DNA of 64,000 nucleotides from Candidatus Limiplasma pullicola (GCA_018710985.1 DVIV01000009.1:1-64000); one strand, 5' to 3'; counted from the stretch's first letter, positions 42,343-51,540 are shown. Numbers and translations are program-made. The notes: a model not told the origin generated them from the letters alone.

Positions 42343-42375
42343 TTCGTCAAAGGATATCTGTGACAATACACGAAT
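42343..42375 (+). promoter_or_regulatory. Candidate sigma-H promoter with Spo0A box for spoIIA
   Basis: AAAGGATAT (42349-42357) and GAAT (42372-42375), 14 bases apart, fit the sigma-H pattern of an AGGAWWW -35 and GAAT -10. TTCGTCA at 42343-42349 is the reverse of TGACGAA, matching the 0A-box TGNCGAA, and lies against the -35. This is the arrangement known for spoIIA in Bacillus, where Spo0A~P activates a sigma-H promoter. Confidence 0.65.
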
Positions 42376-42410
42376 CCTACACGCGAAACGACCGGAACGG
42401 AGGATGAGCC

Positions 42411-42737
42411 ATGCTTGGAGCAAAACCGCTCGGAAATGCCGTCACGGTGGTCATCGCGGGCGAGCTGGACCATTTTGCAGCCCCGCAGATTCGCCGCAGG
42501 CTGGACGAGCTTCTGGAGGACCAGACGGTTACCCATCTGGTGCTGGACCTGGAGAACCTGACCTTTATGGATTCATCGGGAATCGGGATGCTGCTGGGGC
42601 GGCTGCGCGCGCTGCAGGCGCGGGGCGGAAGCCTGAGCGTAAAGCACATGCAGCCGCCGGTGGAAAAGCTGTTCCGCCTTTCGGGGCTGGACCGCGTGAT
42701 CGGCGTAGAGGATGACATCAGGGGAGGTCGGCTGTGA
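42411..42737 (+). CDS. spoIIAA: Anti-sigma F factor antagonist SpoIIAA
   Basis: A 108-residue STAS-domain protein that releases sigma F from SpoIIAB in the forespore when unphosphorylated. GELDHFAAPQIRRRL and the phosphorylation site FMDSSGIGMLLGR (Ser56) align well with the Bacillus protein. GGAGG lies seven bases ahead of the ATG. It overlaps the next gene by one base, or by four if spoIIAB starts at GTG. Confidence 0.95.
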   Translation: MLGAKPLGNAVTVVIAGELDHFAAPQIRRRLDELLEDQTVTHLVLDLENLTFMDSSGIGMLLGRLRALQARGGSLSVKHMQPPVEKLFRLSGLDRVIGVEDDIRGGRL

Positions 42738-43204
42738 TGCAAAATCAAATGGAACTTACCTTTTCCGCGCTGCCGCAGAATGAGGCGTTCGCGCGCGTGA
42801 CCATCGCGGCGTTTGCCGTGCAGCTCAATCCCACGCTGCCGGAGATGGCTGATATCAAAACCGCCGTGAGCGAGGCGGTCACCAATGCCATCGTGCATGG
42901 ATACCGGGGCCGGGAGGACGGACTGGTGCGCATGAGCGCGGAGTACGGCGACCGGCGGCTCCTGACCGTGGTGGTGCGGGATGAGGGATGCGGGATTGCG
43001 GACGTGGAAAAGGCCATGCAGCCGTTCTACTCCACCGGCGACGGCACGGAGCGCAGCGGCATGGGCTTTTGCGTGATGCAGACCTTTATGGACGCCGTCG
43101 AGGTGGACAGCACCGTAAACAAAGGCACAACCGTCACCATGCGCAAATACATCACCGGCGAGGTGGGATTGCACCGTGAGCGAATGCTTGACGAAATCGG
43201 CTGA
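42737..43204 (+). CDS. spoIIAB: Anti-sigma F factor and serine kinase SpoIIAB
   Basis: A 155-residue GHKL-fold kinase that binds sigma F and phosphorylates SpoIIAA. It shows LTFSALPQNEAFARVTIAAF, the ATP-site helix IKTAVSEAVTNAIVHGY, DEGCGIADVEKA and ERSGMGFCVMQTFMD, all closely matching SpoIIAB. GTG at 42734 is an alternative start with slightly better spacing to GGGGAGG. The C-terminus runs about ten residues longer than usual, overlapping sigF by 29 bases. Confidence 0.95.
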   Translation: MQNQMELTFSALPQNEAFARVTIAAFAVQLNPTLPEMADIKTAVSEAVTNAIVHGYRGREDGLVRMSAEYGDRRLLTVVVRDEGCGIADVEKAMQPFYSTGDGTERSGMGFCVMQTFMDAVEVDSTVNKGTTVTMRKYITGEVGLHRERMLDEIG

Positions 43205-43853
43205 CCGGCCGGAGCGCGCGCATTACGGCTTGGCGGTGTACTGCGCCAGGCGCTTCTTCGGAAGGGGCGTGTCTCGCGAGGAGCTCATCGGTGAGGCCGA
43301 GGCGGCGCTGCTGTGGGCGGCTGCCCGCTTCGATGCCCGCCGGGGCGTGCGCTTCTCGACCTATGCCATCCCCTTTGTGCTGGGCGCGCTGCGCGAGCTG
43401 TGCCGCCGGGCGGGACCCATGCATGTGCCACGCGCCGAGGCGCGCATCCTCACGGCGGTGGAAACCGCCCGCGGCAAGCTGAACGCCCGCGAGGGGCGCG
43501 AGCCCACCGTGGGCGAGCTGGCGCAGGCCGTGGGTGTGGAGCCCGCCCTGCTGGGCGAGATGCTGGCCGCGCACGACCGCATGCGCCGCGCGGACGGCGC
43601 GCTGGATGTGCAGACGGCTGCTGCACCGCAAGATAGCTTTGAGGACTGGGTATTGCTGAAGGATGCGCTGGCCCGCCTGCCCAGCCCCTACGCGCAGGTG
43701 CTCTGGCTGCGGTTTGCACAGGGATGGTCCCAGGCCCGGCTGGCCGAGCGTTTCGGCGTGGGCCAGCCGCAGATTTCGCGCTGGGAACACAGGGGAAAGG
43801 AGCTGCTCAGGCAGGCGCTGAGTTGTCCGGACAGGACAGATTCATCAGGATAA
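43176..43853 (+). CDS. sigF: Sporulation sigma factor F
   Basis: A 225-residue sigma-70 family factor for early forespore transcription. Region 2 includes SREELIGEAEAALLWAAARFDARRG and RFSTYAIPFVLGALREL (region 2.4 side). Region 3 has EPTVGELAQAVGVEPALL, and region 4 the helix-turn-helix WSQARLAERFGVGQPQISRWE. It starts at GTG inside spoIIAB with AGGTGGG upstream. It is shorter at the N-terminus and more diverged than its two partners, but the gene order makes the call firm. No spoVA genes follow. Confidence 0.9.
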   Translation: MSECLTKSADRPERAHYGLAVYCARRFFGRGVSREELIGEAEAALLWAAARFDARRGVRFSTYAIPFVLGALRELCRRAGPMHVPRAEARILTAVETARGKLNAREGREPTVGELAQAVGVEPALLGEMLAAHDRMRRADGALDVQTAAAPQDSFEDWVLLKDALARLPSPYAQVLWLRFAQGWSQARLAERFGVGQPQISRWEHRGKELLRQALSCPDRTDSSG

Positions 43854-43861
43854 GGCTCGCA

Positions 43862-44728
43862 TTACATTCCGGAGGATAAGTTGATCAGCATTTTTACAAA
43901 ATGCTTGGATGCTTCACTGTGAGTTACCCTTGGATTATGATACAGATAGGTCTGCCGTTGAATAGACAGCCCGGCGACAGGAAGCAGCTTCACCCCCGGA
44001 GTAAGACGATTTTTCCATGTTTTTGAGGGGATATAAGCTATGCCCAGACCTACCTCCACGTACTTTATTATGTAATAGGGATCCTCACAGACAATCATGA
44101 GCGCTGGGGAGAAGCCCAGTTGCTCTCCCAGACGTTGCAAGGCGGAGTTGAAGCTGATGCTCTTGGCCAGCGTAATAAACTCCTCCTTTTCAAGCTGTTC
44201 TTTCGTCATGGCCTGCTGATGGGCGTAGGCGCTCTTTGAGGATACGACAATCATAAACGTATCGTCTAACAGCAGGGTCTTTTGGTACTCATTGAGGCGG
44301 TTGTCTTCGCCGGATACTATTAGATCAAAGGAATGAAATCCCTTTTTTTCCAGACTGGTTTCAAGCGTCAGCTCCACATGCGGATAGAGCTGATGAAACA
44401 GGGACAGACACTGGGAAACCACATCGCGGTTAGCCAGGGCAAGAATGTTGATTTTTCCGGACATATCCCCCGTGCGTTCCTTGATGGCAAGCCGCGCCTC
44501 TTCAATGGAAGCAATCGCTTTGGAAACGTAGGAGTAAAACAGAGCACCGTTTTTATTGAGCGTTACGCTGTTGCCGTGACGGTCAAAGAGTTTCACATCC
44601 AGTTCGCTTTCCAGCTTGCGAATGGTCTGGGAGATGTTTGAAACCGGCACCAGAAATTCGGCGGCGGTTTTTGTAAAATTCTGTGTTTCGGCAGCGCGGC
44701 AAAAATAACGCAACTGCAGCAGTTCCAT
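43862..44728 (-). CDS. LysR-family regulator of the divergent transport operon
   Basis: A 288-residue regulator. The N-terminal winged helix reads LLQLRYFCRAAETQNFTKTAAEF and SNISQTIRKLESELDVKLFDRHG, and the effector-binding domain begins near residue 90. ATG 44728 follows GAGGAGGG by six bases. It is divergent from an ABC importer operon with 191 bases between them, containing a LysR-type palindrome. It converges with sigF, only eight bases apart. Confidence 0.93.
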   Translation of the reverse strand: MELLQLRYFCRAAETQNFTKTAAEFLVPVSNISQTIRKLESELDVKLFDRHGNSVTLNKNGALFYSYVSKAIASIEEARLAIKERTGDMSGKINILALANRDVVSQCLSLFHQLYPHVELTLETSLEKKGFHSFDLIVSGEDNRLNEYQKTLLLDDTFMIVVSSKSAYAHQQAMTKEQLEKEEFITLAKSISFNSALQRLGEQLGFSPALMIVCEDPYYIIKYVEVGLGIAYIPSKTWKNRLTPGVKLLPVAGLSIQRQTYLYHNPRVTHSEASKHFVKMLINLSSGM

Positions 44729-44776
44729 CAAAATCCCTCCTCATGATGAAAGGCAATTAGGATGATAACATGCTCC

Positions 44777-44800
44777 AAGCTTACATTCAAGCATAAGCTT
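44777..44800. promoter_or_regulatory. Candidate LysR-regulator binding site
   Basis: AAGCTTA (44777-44783) and TAAGCTT (44794-44800) form a 7-10-7 inverted repeat in the divergent intergenic region, with the TTA...TAA dyad typical of LysR boxes. Confidence 0.55.
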
Positions 44801-44819
44801 AGCATACCCTATCTGATGC

Positions 44820-44849
44820 TTTACAATAAATTTATGCCAAGGTTATAAT
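44820..44849 (+). promoter_or_regulatory. Promoter of the carbohydrate ABC importer operon
   Basis: TTTACA at 44820-44825, 18 bases, TATAAT at 44844-44849, downstream of the LysR-type repeat. Confidence 0.65.
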
Positions 44850-44919
44850 ATTCCCATAGAGTGCGATATGCAAAGCAGCGTTTGCTTTCATAAAAACAAA
44901 TGGAGAGGGAAGGATTGTC

Positions 44920-46191
44920 ATGAAAAAAGGGTTGTCGTTTATTCTTGTATCTATTTTGGCCCTCCTGCTGTTATCCGGTGGAGCGGTAGCGCAAGAGCAT
45001 GCGCCGCTGACCCTGGAAGTGTGCATCGTCGATACCAACTGGGCGGATGCCTGGCAGGACATGAAGGCTTCCTTTGAAGAGCAGTACCCTTGGATAACGC
45101 TGGAATCCGTGGGCAGCGATCAGAATATTACGGAATTTATTTCAGCGCGCATTGCCGCTAACGATCTGCCCGGTGTCATTAAGCTCACCGTTTCTGATAT
45201 TTATCTTGATATGATTGAAGGCGGACTGATCAAAGATCTGACCGGTATGCCCTGCGCCGCAAACGTACCGGAACGCTTCCTTGATGCATTTACCTATAAC
45301 GGTATTCTTTCCGGCATCACCCAGGGCGCCTCTTTCTCTGCGCTGTATGTGAATACGGATGCGCTCAAGGAGGCGGGTTGGGACAATCCTCCCGCCAACT
45401 GGGACGAGTTCCTCCAGTGCTGTGCGGATATTCAGGAAAAGACGGATTACGCGCCCCTTCTGATCAATGGCGACCACCATACCATCTGCTACATGCTCTA
45501 TGAGCTGATGCTGGCCAATTGCTTCCAGACGCCTGAAGAAGGCGCGGCCTATGAAGCCGGCATGAAGGATGGCACGTTCGACTTCAGCAAGTACCCGGAA
45601 GCGGCGGAAAAGCTCAGCCAGGTAATCCCCTATCTGATGACCGGCAGCGCCACCACCACGCAGGATGACGCCGTGGCCATCATGGCCGAGGGCGGCGCTG
45701 CGATGCTCTTGGGCGGCAACTGGGTTTCTTCCGGCGCCCTGGCCGCCATCGACGAGTACTGCGGCCGCGAGAATGCCGGCGTCGCGATTTTCCCGCCTTT
45801 CAATGACCCCGACAAGGACCTGTGGATCAGTTCTTCCACCGAGGTTGCCTTCGCCCTGACCGAGCAGAGCGATCCGGCCATTGCAGAAGCTGCGGAGCTG
45901 TTTATCAACTGGGTATTTGAACCGGAAAACTTCAAGATCATTCAGAACGCGCGCGGAACCGTGCCGGTCCTGACCAACATGACGGATGACATGATCGTGC
46001 TGCCTGAAGGCATCAAGGCGCTTGTGCCTCAGGTGAGCGAGCTGAACTCTATCTCGATGGGTTACAATCTCTATGGCGCGGAGTTTAAGGACGCGACCAT
46101 GACTGCCCTGCGCGACGCTTATGCGGGCAACGGCACCGTTGAGGACGCGATTACCACAATGAACACCGTCCTTCAGCGCTACGCCCGCTAA
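44920..46191 (+). CDS. Family-1 carbohydrate ABC solute-binding protein
   Basis: A 423-residue exported binding protein with a signal peptide about 1-25 (ending GAVAQ; no lipobox Cys). The fold is MalE/UgpB-like: NWADAWQDMKASFEEQYPWI, ALYVNTDALKEAGWDNPPANWDEFLQ in the middle, GAAMLLGGNW and AAELFINWVFEP. GAGAGGGAAGG precedes the ATG. It leads two permeases and an esterase; the likely ligand is an oligosaccharide or glycoside. Confidence 0.93.
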   Translation: MKKGLSFILVSILALLLLSGGAVAQEHAPLTLEVCIVDTNWADAWQDMKASFEEQYPWITLESVGSDQNITEFISARIAANDLPGVIKLTVSDIYLDMIEGGLIKDLTGMPCAANVPERFLDAFTYNGILSGITQGASFSALYVNTDALKEAGWDNPPANWDEFLQCCADIQEKTDYAPLLINGDHHTICYMLYELMLANCFQTPEEGAAYEAGMKDGTFDFSKYPEAAEKLSQVIPYLMTGSATTTQDDAVAIMAEGGAAMLLGGNWVSSGALAAIDEYCGRENAGVAIFPPFNDPDKDLWISSSTEVAFALTEQSDPAIAEAAELFINWVFEPENFKIIQNARGTVPVLTNMTDDMIVLPEGIKALVPQVSELNSISMGYNLYGAEFKDATMTALRDAYAGNGTVEDAITTMNTVLQRYAR

Positions 46192-46269
46192 CCGCTGCTG
46201 GCGCAAATAGCTACGGGGTTGCTGCGCGGTGCGGCAGCCCCAACTTTTTATCAAGAGGAGAAGAGAAGA

Positions 46270-47169
46270 ATGAAAGGATCTAAAATGGCATGGCAGCGAA
46301 AACGAACCATTACCGGCATTCTTTTTCTGCTGCCGTTTTTGGCCATTACCTGCGTATTTATTCTTTATCCCCTGTACAATGTGATCCGTTACAGCTTTTT
46401 TGAATGGAACGGCATTGGAAAGGCGCGCTTTGTCGGCCTTGATAACTACCGCATGCTGCCCACTACGGAAGGATTTTGGACCATGGCTCAGGCTACGCTG
46501 ATCTATGCCGTGGGGGTAACGGCCCTGGTTGTTGTTGCAGGATACCTGCTTGCGCTTGCGCTGGACAAAACCGGCCGTTTTCGCATCAACCGTACGCTGA
46601 TGCGCGTGATGTGGTTTTTTCCCTGTCTGCTGAGCGGTATCATCGTGGGTATCATCTGGCACATCATGTATAATTATAATAGCGGTCTGATCAATTATCT
46701 TTTGAACGCAATCGGGCTGGAAAGTGTGAACTGGCTGGAAACCTATGGCGTAACCATGCTTGCAGTCATCGTGGCCAGCGTGTGGATTCAGGTGGGCATG
46801 TGCGCCATCATCTTTTTGGCGGGACTGCAGAGCATTCCGCGCGATATGCTGGAAGCGGCGGAACTGGACGGCACAAACCGCTGGCAGAAGGAAACCAAAA
46901 TTGTGCTACCCATTATGGCGCCATCCATTACCATCAATGTGATCACGACGAGCATTGCAGCGTTCAAAGCCTATGAACTGCCCTTTACGGTTTCCAACGG
47001 CCTGCCGGGCTATTCTACGCGTTTGCTCACTCAGCGCGTGTATTTTTACTCTTTTGAAACGAATAAATATGGCATCGCGTCCGCCCTGTCAGTGCTGCTG
47101 GTGATCGTTATCACCGTTGTATCCTTGCTTCAACTGATCGTGCTCAAAAAGAGGGAGGATATTTATTAA
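46270..47169 (+). CDS. Carbohydrate ABC permease, MalF/UgpA type
   Basis: A 299-residue inner-membrane permease with six hydrophobic helices; the ATPase-coupling EAA loop reads EAAELDGTNRWQKETKIVLPIMAP. ATG 46270 follows AAGAGGAGAAGAG. The stop TAA directly abuts the next gene's ATG. Confidence 0.94.
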   Translation: MKGSKMAWQRKRTITGILFLLPFLAITCVFILYPLYNVIRYSFFEWNGIGKARFVGLDNYRMLPTTEGFWTMAQATLIYAVGVTALVVVAGYLLALALDKTGRFRINRTLMRVMWFFPCLLSGIIVGIIWHIMYNYNSGLINYLLNAIGLESVNWLETYGVTMLAVIVASVWIQVGMCAIIFLAGLQSIPRDMLEAAELDGTNRWQKETKIVLPIMAPSITINVITTSIAAFKAYELPFTVSNGLPGYSTRLLTQRVYFYSFETNKYGIASALSVLLVIVITVVSLLQLIVLKKREDIY

Positions 47170-47997
47170 ATGAAAAAGAAATGGCCGGTGATAGCGAGCG
47201 AGCTGTTTTTTCTGTTCATTACCATTCTGATCTGGATACCGATATATTATTTTGTGATCGGCTCATTCAAAACCCGCGAGGATATTGTGATGTTCCCGCT
47301 GTCCATTCAGGCGGACATGTTCAGCTTCGGCAACTATGTATATGTGTGGGAAAACATGAAAATTGGCAACGCGATTCTCAATACCGGAATCATTACGGTG
47401 GGCGCGTTGCTCCTGACAGTGCTTGTCAGCTCGCTGGCGGGCTATGCGTTGGCGAGGATTAAGGGACGTTTTTTCAATATCAGCTATCAGTATGTGGTTA
47501 CGCTGATGGTGGTTCCCTTTATCAGCTGCCTGCTTATGCTGGTTCGTCTGTCTACCAAACTGAGCCTGTATAACACCATATGGGGCTGCATCCTTATCCA
47601 TACAGCGTGGCATGTGCCGTTCTGCACCTTCCTATATACCGGTTTCATGAAATCCATTCCGGTGGAGCTGGAAGAAGCGGCCTATATTGACGGGTGCTCA
47701 ACTTTTAAAACCTATAAGGTGGTATTTCTTCCATTGCTTGCGCCGGTGACGGCCACCTGCTGCATCCGCTCCGGCATTACCATCTGGAATGACTATCTTG
47801 TCAGCAAGGCGCTTCTCAACAGCGTGCGCACCCCCACTTTGATGGTCAGTATCAGTTCGTTCTTTGGCGAATATGTCAGTGAATACGGTTATGCTTTTGC
47901 CGGTATTGTAATTGCATCGTTGCCCATTACACTTATATTTGTCTTTCTTCAAAAGTATTTTATCAAAGGACTTACGGCCGGCGCGGTGAAAGGATGA
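47170..47997 (+). CDS. Carbohydrate ABC permease, MalG/UgpE type
   Basis: A 275-residue permease with six membrane helices. The coupling loop is ELEEAAYIDGCSTFKTYKVVFLPLLAP. It starts immediately after the previous stop. It completes a heterodimeric channel with the MalF-type protein. No ATPase gene is in the operon, so a shared MsmK-type ATPase is probably used. Confidence 0.94.
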   Translation: MKKKWPVIASELFFLFITILIWIPIYYFVIGSFKTREDIVMFPLSIQADMFSFGNYVYVWENMKIGNAILNTGIITVGALLLTVLVSSLAGYALARIKGRFFNISYQYVVTLMVVPFISCLLMLVRLSTKLSLYNTIWGCILIHTAWHVPFCTFLYTGFMKSIPVELEEAAYIDGCSTFKTYKVVFLPLLAPVTATCCIRSGITIWNDYLVSKALLNSVRTPTLMVSISSFFGEYVSEYGYAFAGIVIASLPITLIFVFLQKYFIKGLTAGAVKG

Positions 47998-48006
47998 TGA
48001 GCACAT

Positions 48007-48870
48007 ATGAAAAAGGATCTGCATGTATGTCTGAAAAAAGAAACCATTTCCCTGATCTGCAACGTGACTTACAAGAACGAGGTGGCCTGGTACAGTCAAA
48101 CGGAACACCCGCTCAGGATGAGCCTGTTTGTTCCCAAACATAAGGAGCGCTGCCTGCAGCCCAGGCCGCTGCTTGTATGGTTATGCGGCGGCGCTTTGCA
48201 TGTGATGGATCACAACATCTGGATGCCGCAGCTGCTTAGCTTTGCCGAGCGGGGCTTTATCGTCGCCGGCGTGGAATATCGTACCGTCAATGAAGCCCCC
48301 CTGCCTGCTCCGCTGATTGATGTCAAAGCGGCCATACGCTATCTGCGTGCCCATGCGGACCGCTATTGCATCGATCCCGGCAATGTATTCATCATGGGCG
48401 AGTCTGCGGGCGGCATGCTGGCCAGCCTGGTGGGCGTAACGCAGGGCAGAGAGGAATTTGAGCAAGGAGACTTTTTGGAGCAAAGCAGCGCTGTAAATGC
48501 CGTTGTTGATATCTATGGTATCGCCGACCTGCGCGCATCCTATGAAAGCAACAAGCAGGATCGTATGCGCAGCGTGGCGGCACTGGAGAAGGTTGGAACC
48601 AGCGAAGCGGAAGCGATGGACAATCTGGACCGCTTCAGCGTGATCCGCTATGTCGATAAGCACACCGTGCCATTTCTTATTTTGCATGGCACCGAGGATA
48701 CGACCGTGGATCTTTCCCAAAGCGAAAAGCTCTATGACCGGCTTACAGAATGCGGCGTTCCCTGTGATTACTACCGTTTGCAAGGCTGCGAGCATGGTGT
48801 TGATGAATTTTACCAGCCGGAAATCCTGAACGTCGCAGCGGAGTTTATGAACAAGTACATCAAGGGCTGA
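48007..48870 (+). CDS. Alpha/beta-hydrolase, esterase/lipase family
   Basis: A 287-residue cytosolic hydrolase of the BD-FAE/HSL type. The nucleophile is in MGESAGGML (Ser near residue 137), the oxyanion region is WLCGGAL (HGGG in most relatives), the acid lies in LHGTEDTTVDL and the base in GCEHGVDEF. It starts nine bases after the permease gene. It may remove acyl or feruloyl groups from the imported sugar, a role seen for relatives in polysaccharide operons; unproven here. Confidence 0.9.
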   Translation: MKKDLHVCLKKETISLICNVTYKNEVAWYSQTEHPLRMSLFVPKHKERCLQPRPLLVWLCGGALHVMDHNIWMPQLLSFAERGFIVAGVEYRTVNEAPLPAPLIDVKAAIRYLRAHADRYCIDPGNVFIMGESAGGMLASLVGVTQGREEFEQGDFLEQSSAVNAVVDIYGIADLRASYESNKQDRMRSVAALEKVGTSEAEAMDNLDRFSVIRYVDKHTVPFLILHGTEDTTVDLSQSEKLYDRLTECGVPCDYYRLQGCEHGVDEFYQPEILNVAAEFMNKYIKG

Positions 48871-48944
48871 TCTGTCTCCTGCGGATAGCCTGTCCCCCTC
48901 ACATTGCACGACAGTTTTATTACATTTGTTTAAGGATGCGCAAT

Positions 48945-49856
48945 ATGAATAAAGGCGTTTTGTTTGCCATGCTCACAGCTGTGCTGTTTTCCATGTTGGA
49001 ACCTGTGAGCAAGTTGATTGCCGATGAGATCAGTCCGTTTACGCTGACGGCATTTCGCTTTTTGATCGGCGCGGTATTCCTTGCTCCATTTGCCTTTGCC
49101 GAAGGCAGGCGGCTGCTTCCCCAAAAAAAGGAAGTGGCAGCGGCTGCGCTTACCGGTGTGCTGATGGTGTGCGTCAGTATGCCATTGCTGCAGATCAGCG
49201 TTCAACGCTCTGATTCTCCGGCGCTGATCGCCATTGTGTTTTCCGGCAATTCTCTTTTTACGATCATTTTGTCCGCGGTGGTACTGAAAGAAAAACTACG
49301 CCCACCCCAAATGCTGGCGGTTTTGCTGTGCGTTGCGGGTATTGTGATCTGTGCGCTTCCCGTTGAGGGGGGACGTTTGCTGCCTGTTGGGATGGCGGTG
49401 CTTTCGGCGCTGGCCTTTAGCCTGTATACCGTTTTGTCCAAAAAATATCTCTCAAGGCTGAGAAATGCGGTGAGCATCACCCTCTCCTTCCTGATAGGAG
49501 GAGCGGCTTTGGCTTTGATTTTACTTGTTACCAGGCATCCTTTTCCGAGCGCGTTGACGCCGCGCCAGGTGTTGTGCATCCTGTTTTTGGGCATTGCAGT
49601 CACGGGTGTGGGCTACCTGTCGTACTTCCAGGCCATGAAGCTCGGTGGAGCGCATACGGCGGCTTATGCGTTTTTTATCAAGCCAGTACTTGCACCGTTG
49701 ATGGCTTATCTCATCGGCGGTAGCGCCGTTACGGTGAATGCGTTTCTGGCAATTCCGCTAATTGTGGCGGGATCTGTCCTCAACGCCGCCAGGGCTGGAA
49801 AGCGGCCGACGGCTTCCGGAACGACGGAAGCCGGGAGCCTGAACCGGCAGTTATAG
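48945..49856 (+). CDS. EamA/DMT-family permease
   Basis: A 303-residue integral membrane protein with two EamA repeats (about ten helices), starting MNKGVLFAMLTAVLFSMLEPVSKL and with VLSKKYLSRLRNAVSI at the repeat join. AAGGA lies eight bases before ATG 48945, whereas ATG 48936 lacks a ribosome site. Substrate unknown; export of an amino acid or metabolite is typical. It follows the esterase after 74 bases and may share its transcript. Confidence 0.88.
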   Translation: MNKGVLFAMLTAVLFSMLEPVSKLIADEISPFTLTAFRFLIGAVFLAPFAFAEGRRLLPQKKEVAAAALTGVLMVCVSMPLLQISVQRSDSPALIAIVFSGNSLFTIILSAVVLKEKLRPPQMLAVLLCVAGIVICALPVEGGRLLPVGMAVLSALAFSLYTVLSKKYLSRLRNAVSITLSFLIGGAALALILLVTRHPFPSALTPRQVLCILFLGIAVTGVGYLSYFQAMKLGGAHTAAYAFFIKPVLAPLMAYLIGGSAVTVNAFLAIPLIVAGSVLNAARAGKRPTASGTTEAGSLNRQL

Positions 49857-49875
49857 GAAAAGACGGCCAGGCGCT

Positions 49876-51540
49876 TTACAACGTCTTTCGCGCCCCCGCC
49901 CTTCTGGCCGTCAGCCCCGTCCGGCGCACGCCCATGCCGCGCCGGCGGCCCGCCGGGGCGACGCGGGCCACATGCCGGGACGGCTCCACCCTGATCGCGC
50001 GCAGCGCACCGGTCGGGCGCCCGTAGCGCTTGACGGGCAGGGTCTCTCCGCCGTTTAGCCAGATAAACGGGCGCAGGCGGTCCAATCCTTCCTTGACGAT
50101 CACCGCGTAGGCGCCGTCCTGCCCATGGTGCACCAGATGGTGCGGCGGCATGCAGTAGGCCAGCACCGCCCCCATCAACCGCCGGAAGGCAAAGGCGTGC
50201 ACGATGGGCCGCATGCGGTCCCTGAGCGCTGCGAGGGCCTGCTCGTCCATGGGATGGCCGGTCAGCGCGGCATGGCCGTTCTGCGCGTTTTCCACCAGAC
50301 GGTCGAGCAGGTCCATGGCCTTGCCGCCGGCTGCCTGCAGCATCCGGTCCACGGCGGGTATCGCCCATTTGCGGCCCAGCAGGTTGTTGAGGCCCTCCTC
50401 TCCCTTTTCCTCAGCCAGACATTGAAGAAACGCCGTGCTATATAAAAGGATGGAGGGCGTATTGACCATGGCCTTCTGATAGGGGGCCAGCGCCAGGCGC
50501 GCCGCCACATCGGCGGGCAGGGAACTGAGGTCGTAGCAGCGGTCCCGGAAATCGTCATCGGCTGGATATTCCAGACACAAGCCCAGGTGCAGCAGTGCGC
50601 CCATACGGGGCACCATGTCGTCGCTGTTGAGAATGTGGTACAGCGGATAGGCGGCCGGGTCATGCACCAGACGCCCCGTGGCCACGGTGGGCGAAGCGAA
50701 GCCGTACCCCGTCATGTTCTGCGCCAGCACGCCCCAGTCGGTCATCAGCCGGTGGCAGAACACCTGCATCACCGCTCCGCCCTGGCTGTGGCCGGCCATC
50801 CACAGGCGGAAGCGGCTGCTCAGGCTTTTCATTTCGGAAAGCACTTCGCCCAGCGTGAGCTTTTCCAGACCCAGGGCCTGGGCAGTGGCGGGAAACACGA
50901 TGCTTTCTGCGCCCTCCTCAAAATAGGTGCAGAGCTGGTAAAATCCCTTATGGAAGCCCTCCTCCGTGGTGAAGCGGAAGTTGGAGATCCAGTCATAGAA
51001 GCGCTTGCCGGTGCCCATGAAACCGATGGCCAGCAGAAACCGGCCTTCGGGCAGGGGATGCATCATGCACACGGCCTTGATGGTATCGCTGCGCTCCCGT
51101 TGGCGCAGGGCGCTCATCACCTGCGACACGGGGTTGCGCTCGCGCAGGGCGGCCTTGGCGCGGCGCACCTTGAGCGCGTTGATCAGCGCGCGCATGCGCT
51201 CGCCATCCGCACTGGTTCCGTGGGTCAGCCCGCTTTGCAGCGCGTCGTCAATCTGGATGGAAAAGTCGTTCCAGCCGGCTTCGGCCCATGGCTCCAGATC
51301 CAGCGTGTAAGCCATGCTGGCCAGCTCCAGCGACAGCTCGGCCGCCTCGCGCGAAAACGGCGGCCGCAGGCGGTTGAAGGGGTCGCGGACAAAGGGCCGG
51401 ACAAGGCTGTCAAGCCCGCTCAGGTCCCGGCCGGTGATGGGGCCCAGGCCGGCGGGCCGCCGGGCGGCGTCCGGCGCGTCAGCCGGCTCGGCCTGCGCCT
51501 TTGGCACGAGGGGAAACCGAAGATTCAGGGGAAAATTCAT
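49876..51540 (-). CDS. Class 3 lipase-like protein
   Basis: A 554-residue protein with a lipase-3 pattern: AIGFMGTGKRFYDWISNFRF before EGFHKGFYQL, and the nucleophile elbow AGHSQGGAV with Ser252. The catalytic Asp is probably in LNSDDMVPRM (near 310). No signal peptide or membrane helix is visible, so it would be cytosolic. The last 45 residues are strongly basic (many Arg). ATG 51540 is seven bases past GGAGG; ATG 51543 is also possible. Substrate unknown. Confidence 0.8.
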   Translation of the reverse strand: MNFPLNLRFPLVPKAQAEPADAPDAARRPAGLGPITGRDLSGLDSLVRPFVRDPFNRLRPPFSREAAELSLELASMAYTLDLEPWAEAGWNDFSIQIDDALQSGLTHGTSADGERMRALINALKVRRAKAALRERNPVSQVMSALRQRERSDTIKAVCMMHPLPEGRFLLAIGFMGTGKRFYDWISNFRFTTEEGFHKGFYQLCTYFEEGAESIVFPATAQALGLEKLTLGEVLSEMKSLSSRFRLWMAGHSQGGAVMQVFCHRLMTDWGVLAQNMTGYGFASPTVATGRLVHDPAAYPLYHILNSDDMVPRMGALLHLGLCLEYPADDDFRDRCYDLSSLPADVAARLALAPYQKAMVNTPSILLYSTAFLQCLAEEKGEEGLNNLLGRKWAIPAVDRMLQAAGGKAMDLLDRLVENAQNGHAALTGHPMDEQALAALRDRMRPIVHAFAFRRLMGAVLAYCMPPHHLVHHGQDGAYAVIVKEGLDRLRPFIWLNGGETLPVKRYGRPTGALRAIRVEPSRHVARVAPAGRRRGMGVRRTGLTARRAGARKTL

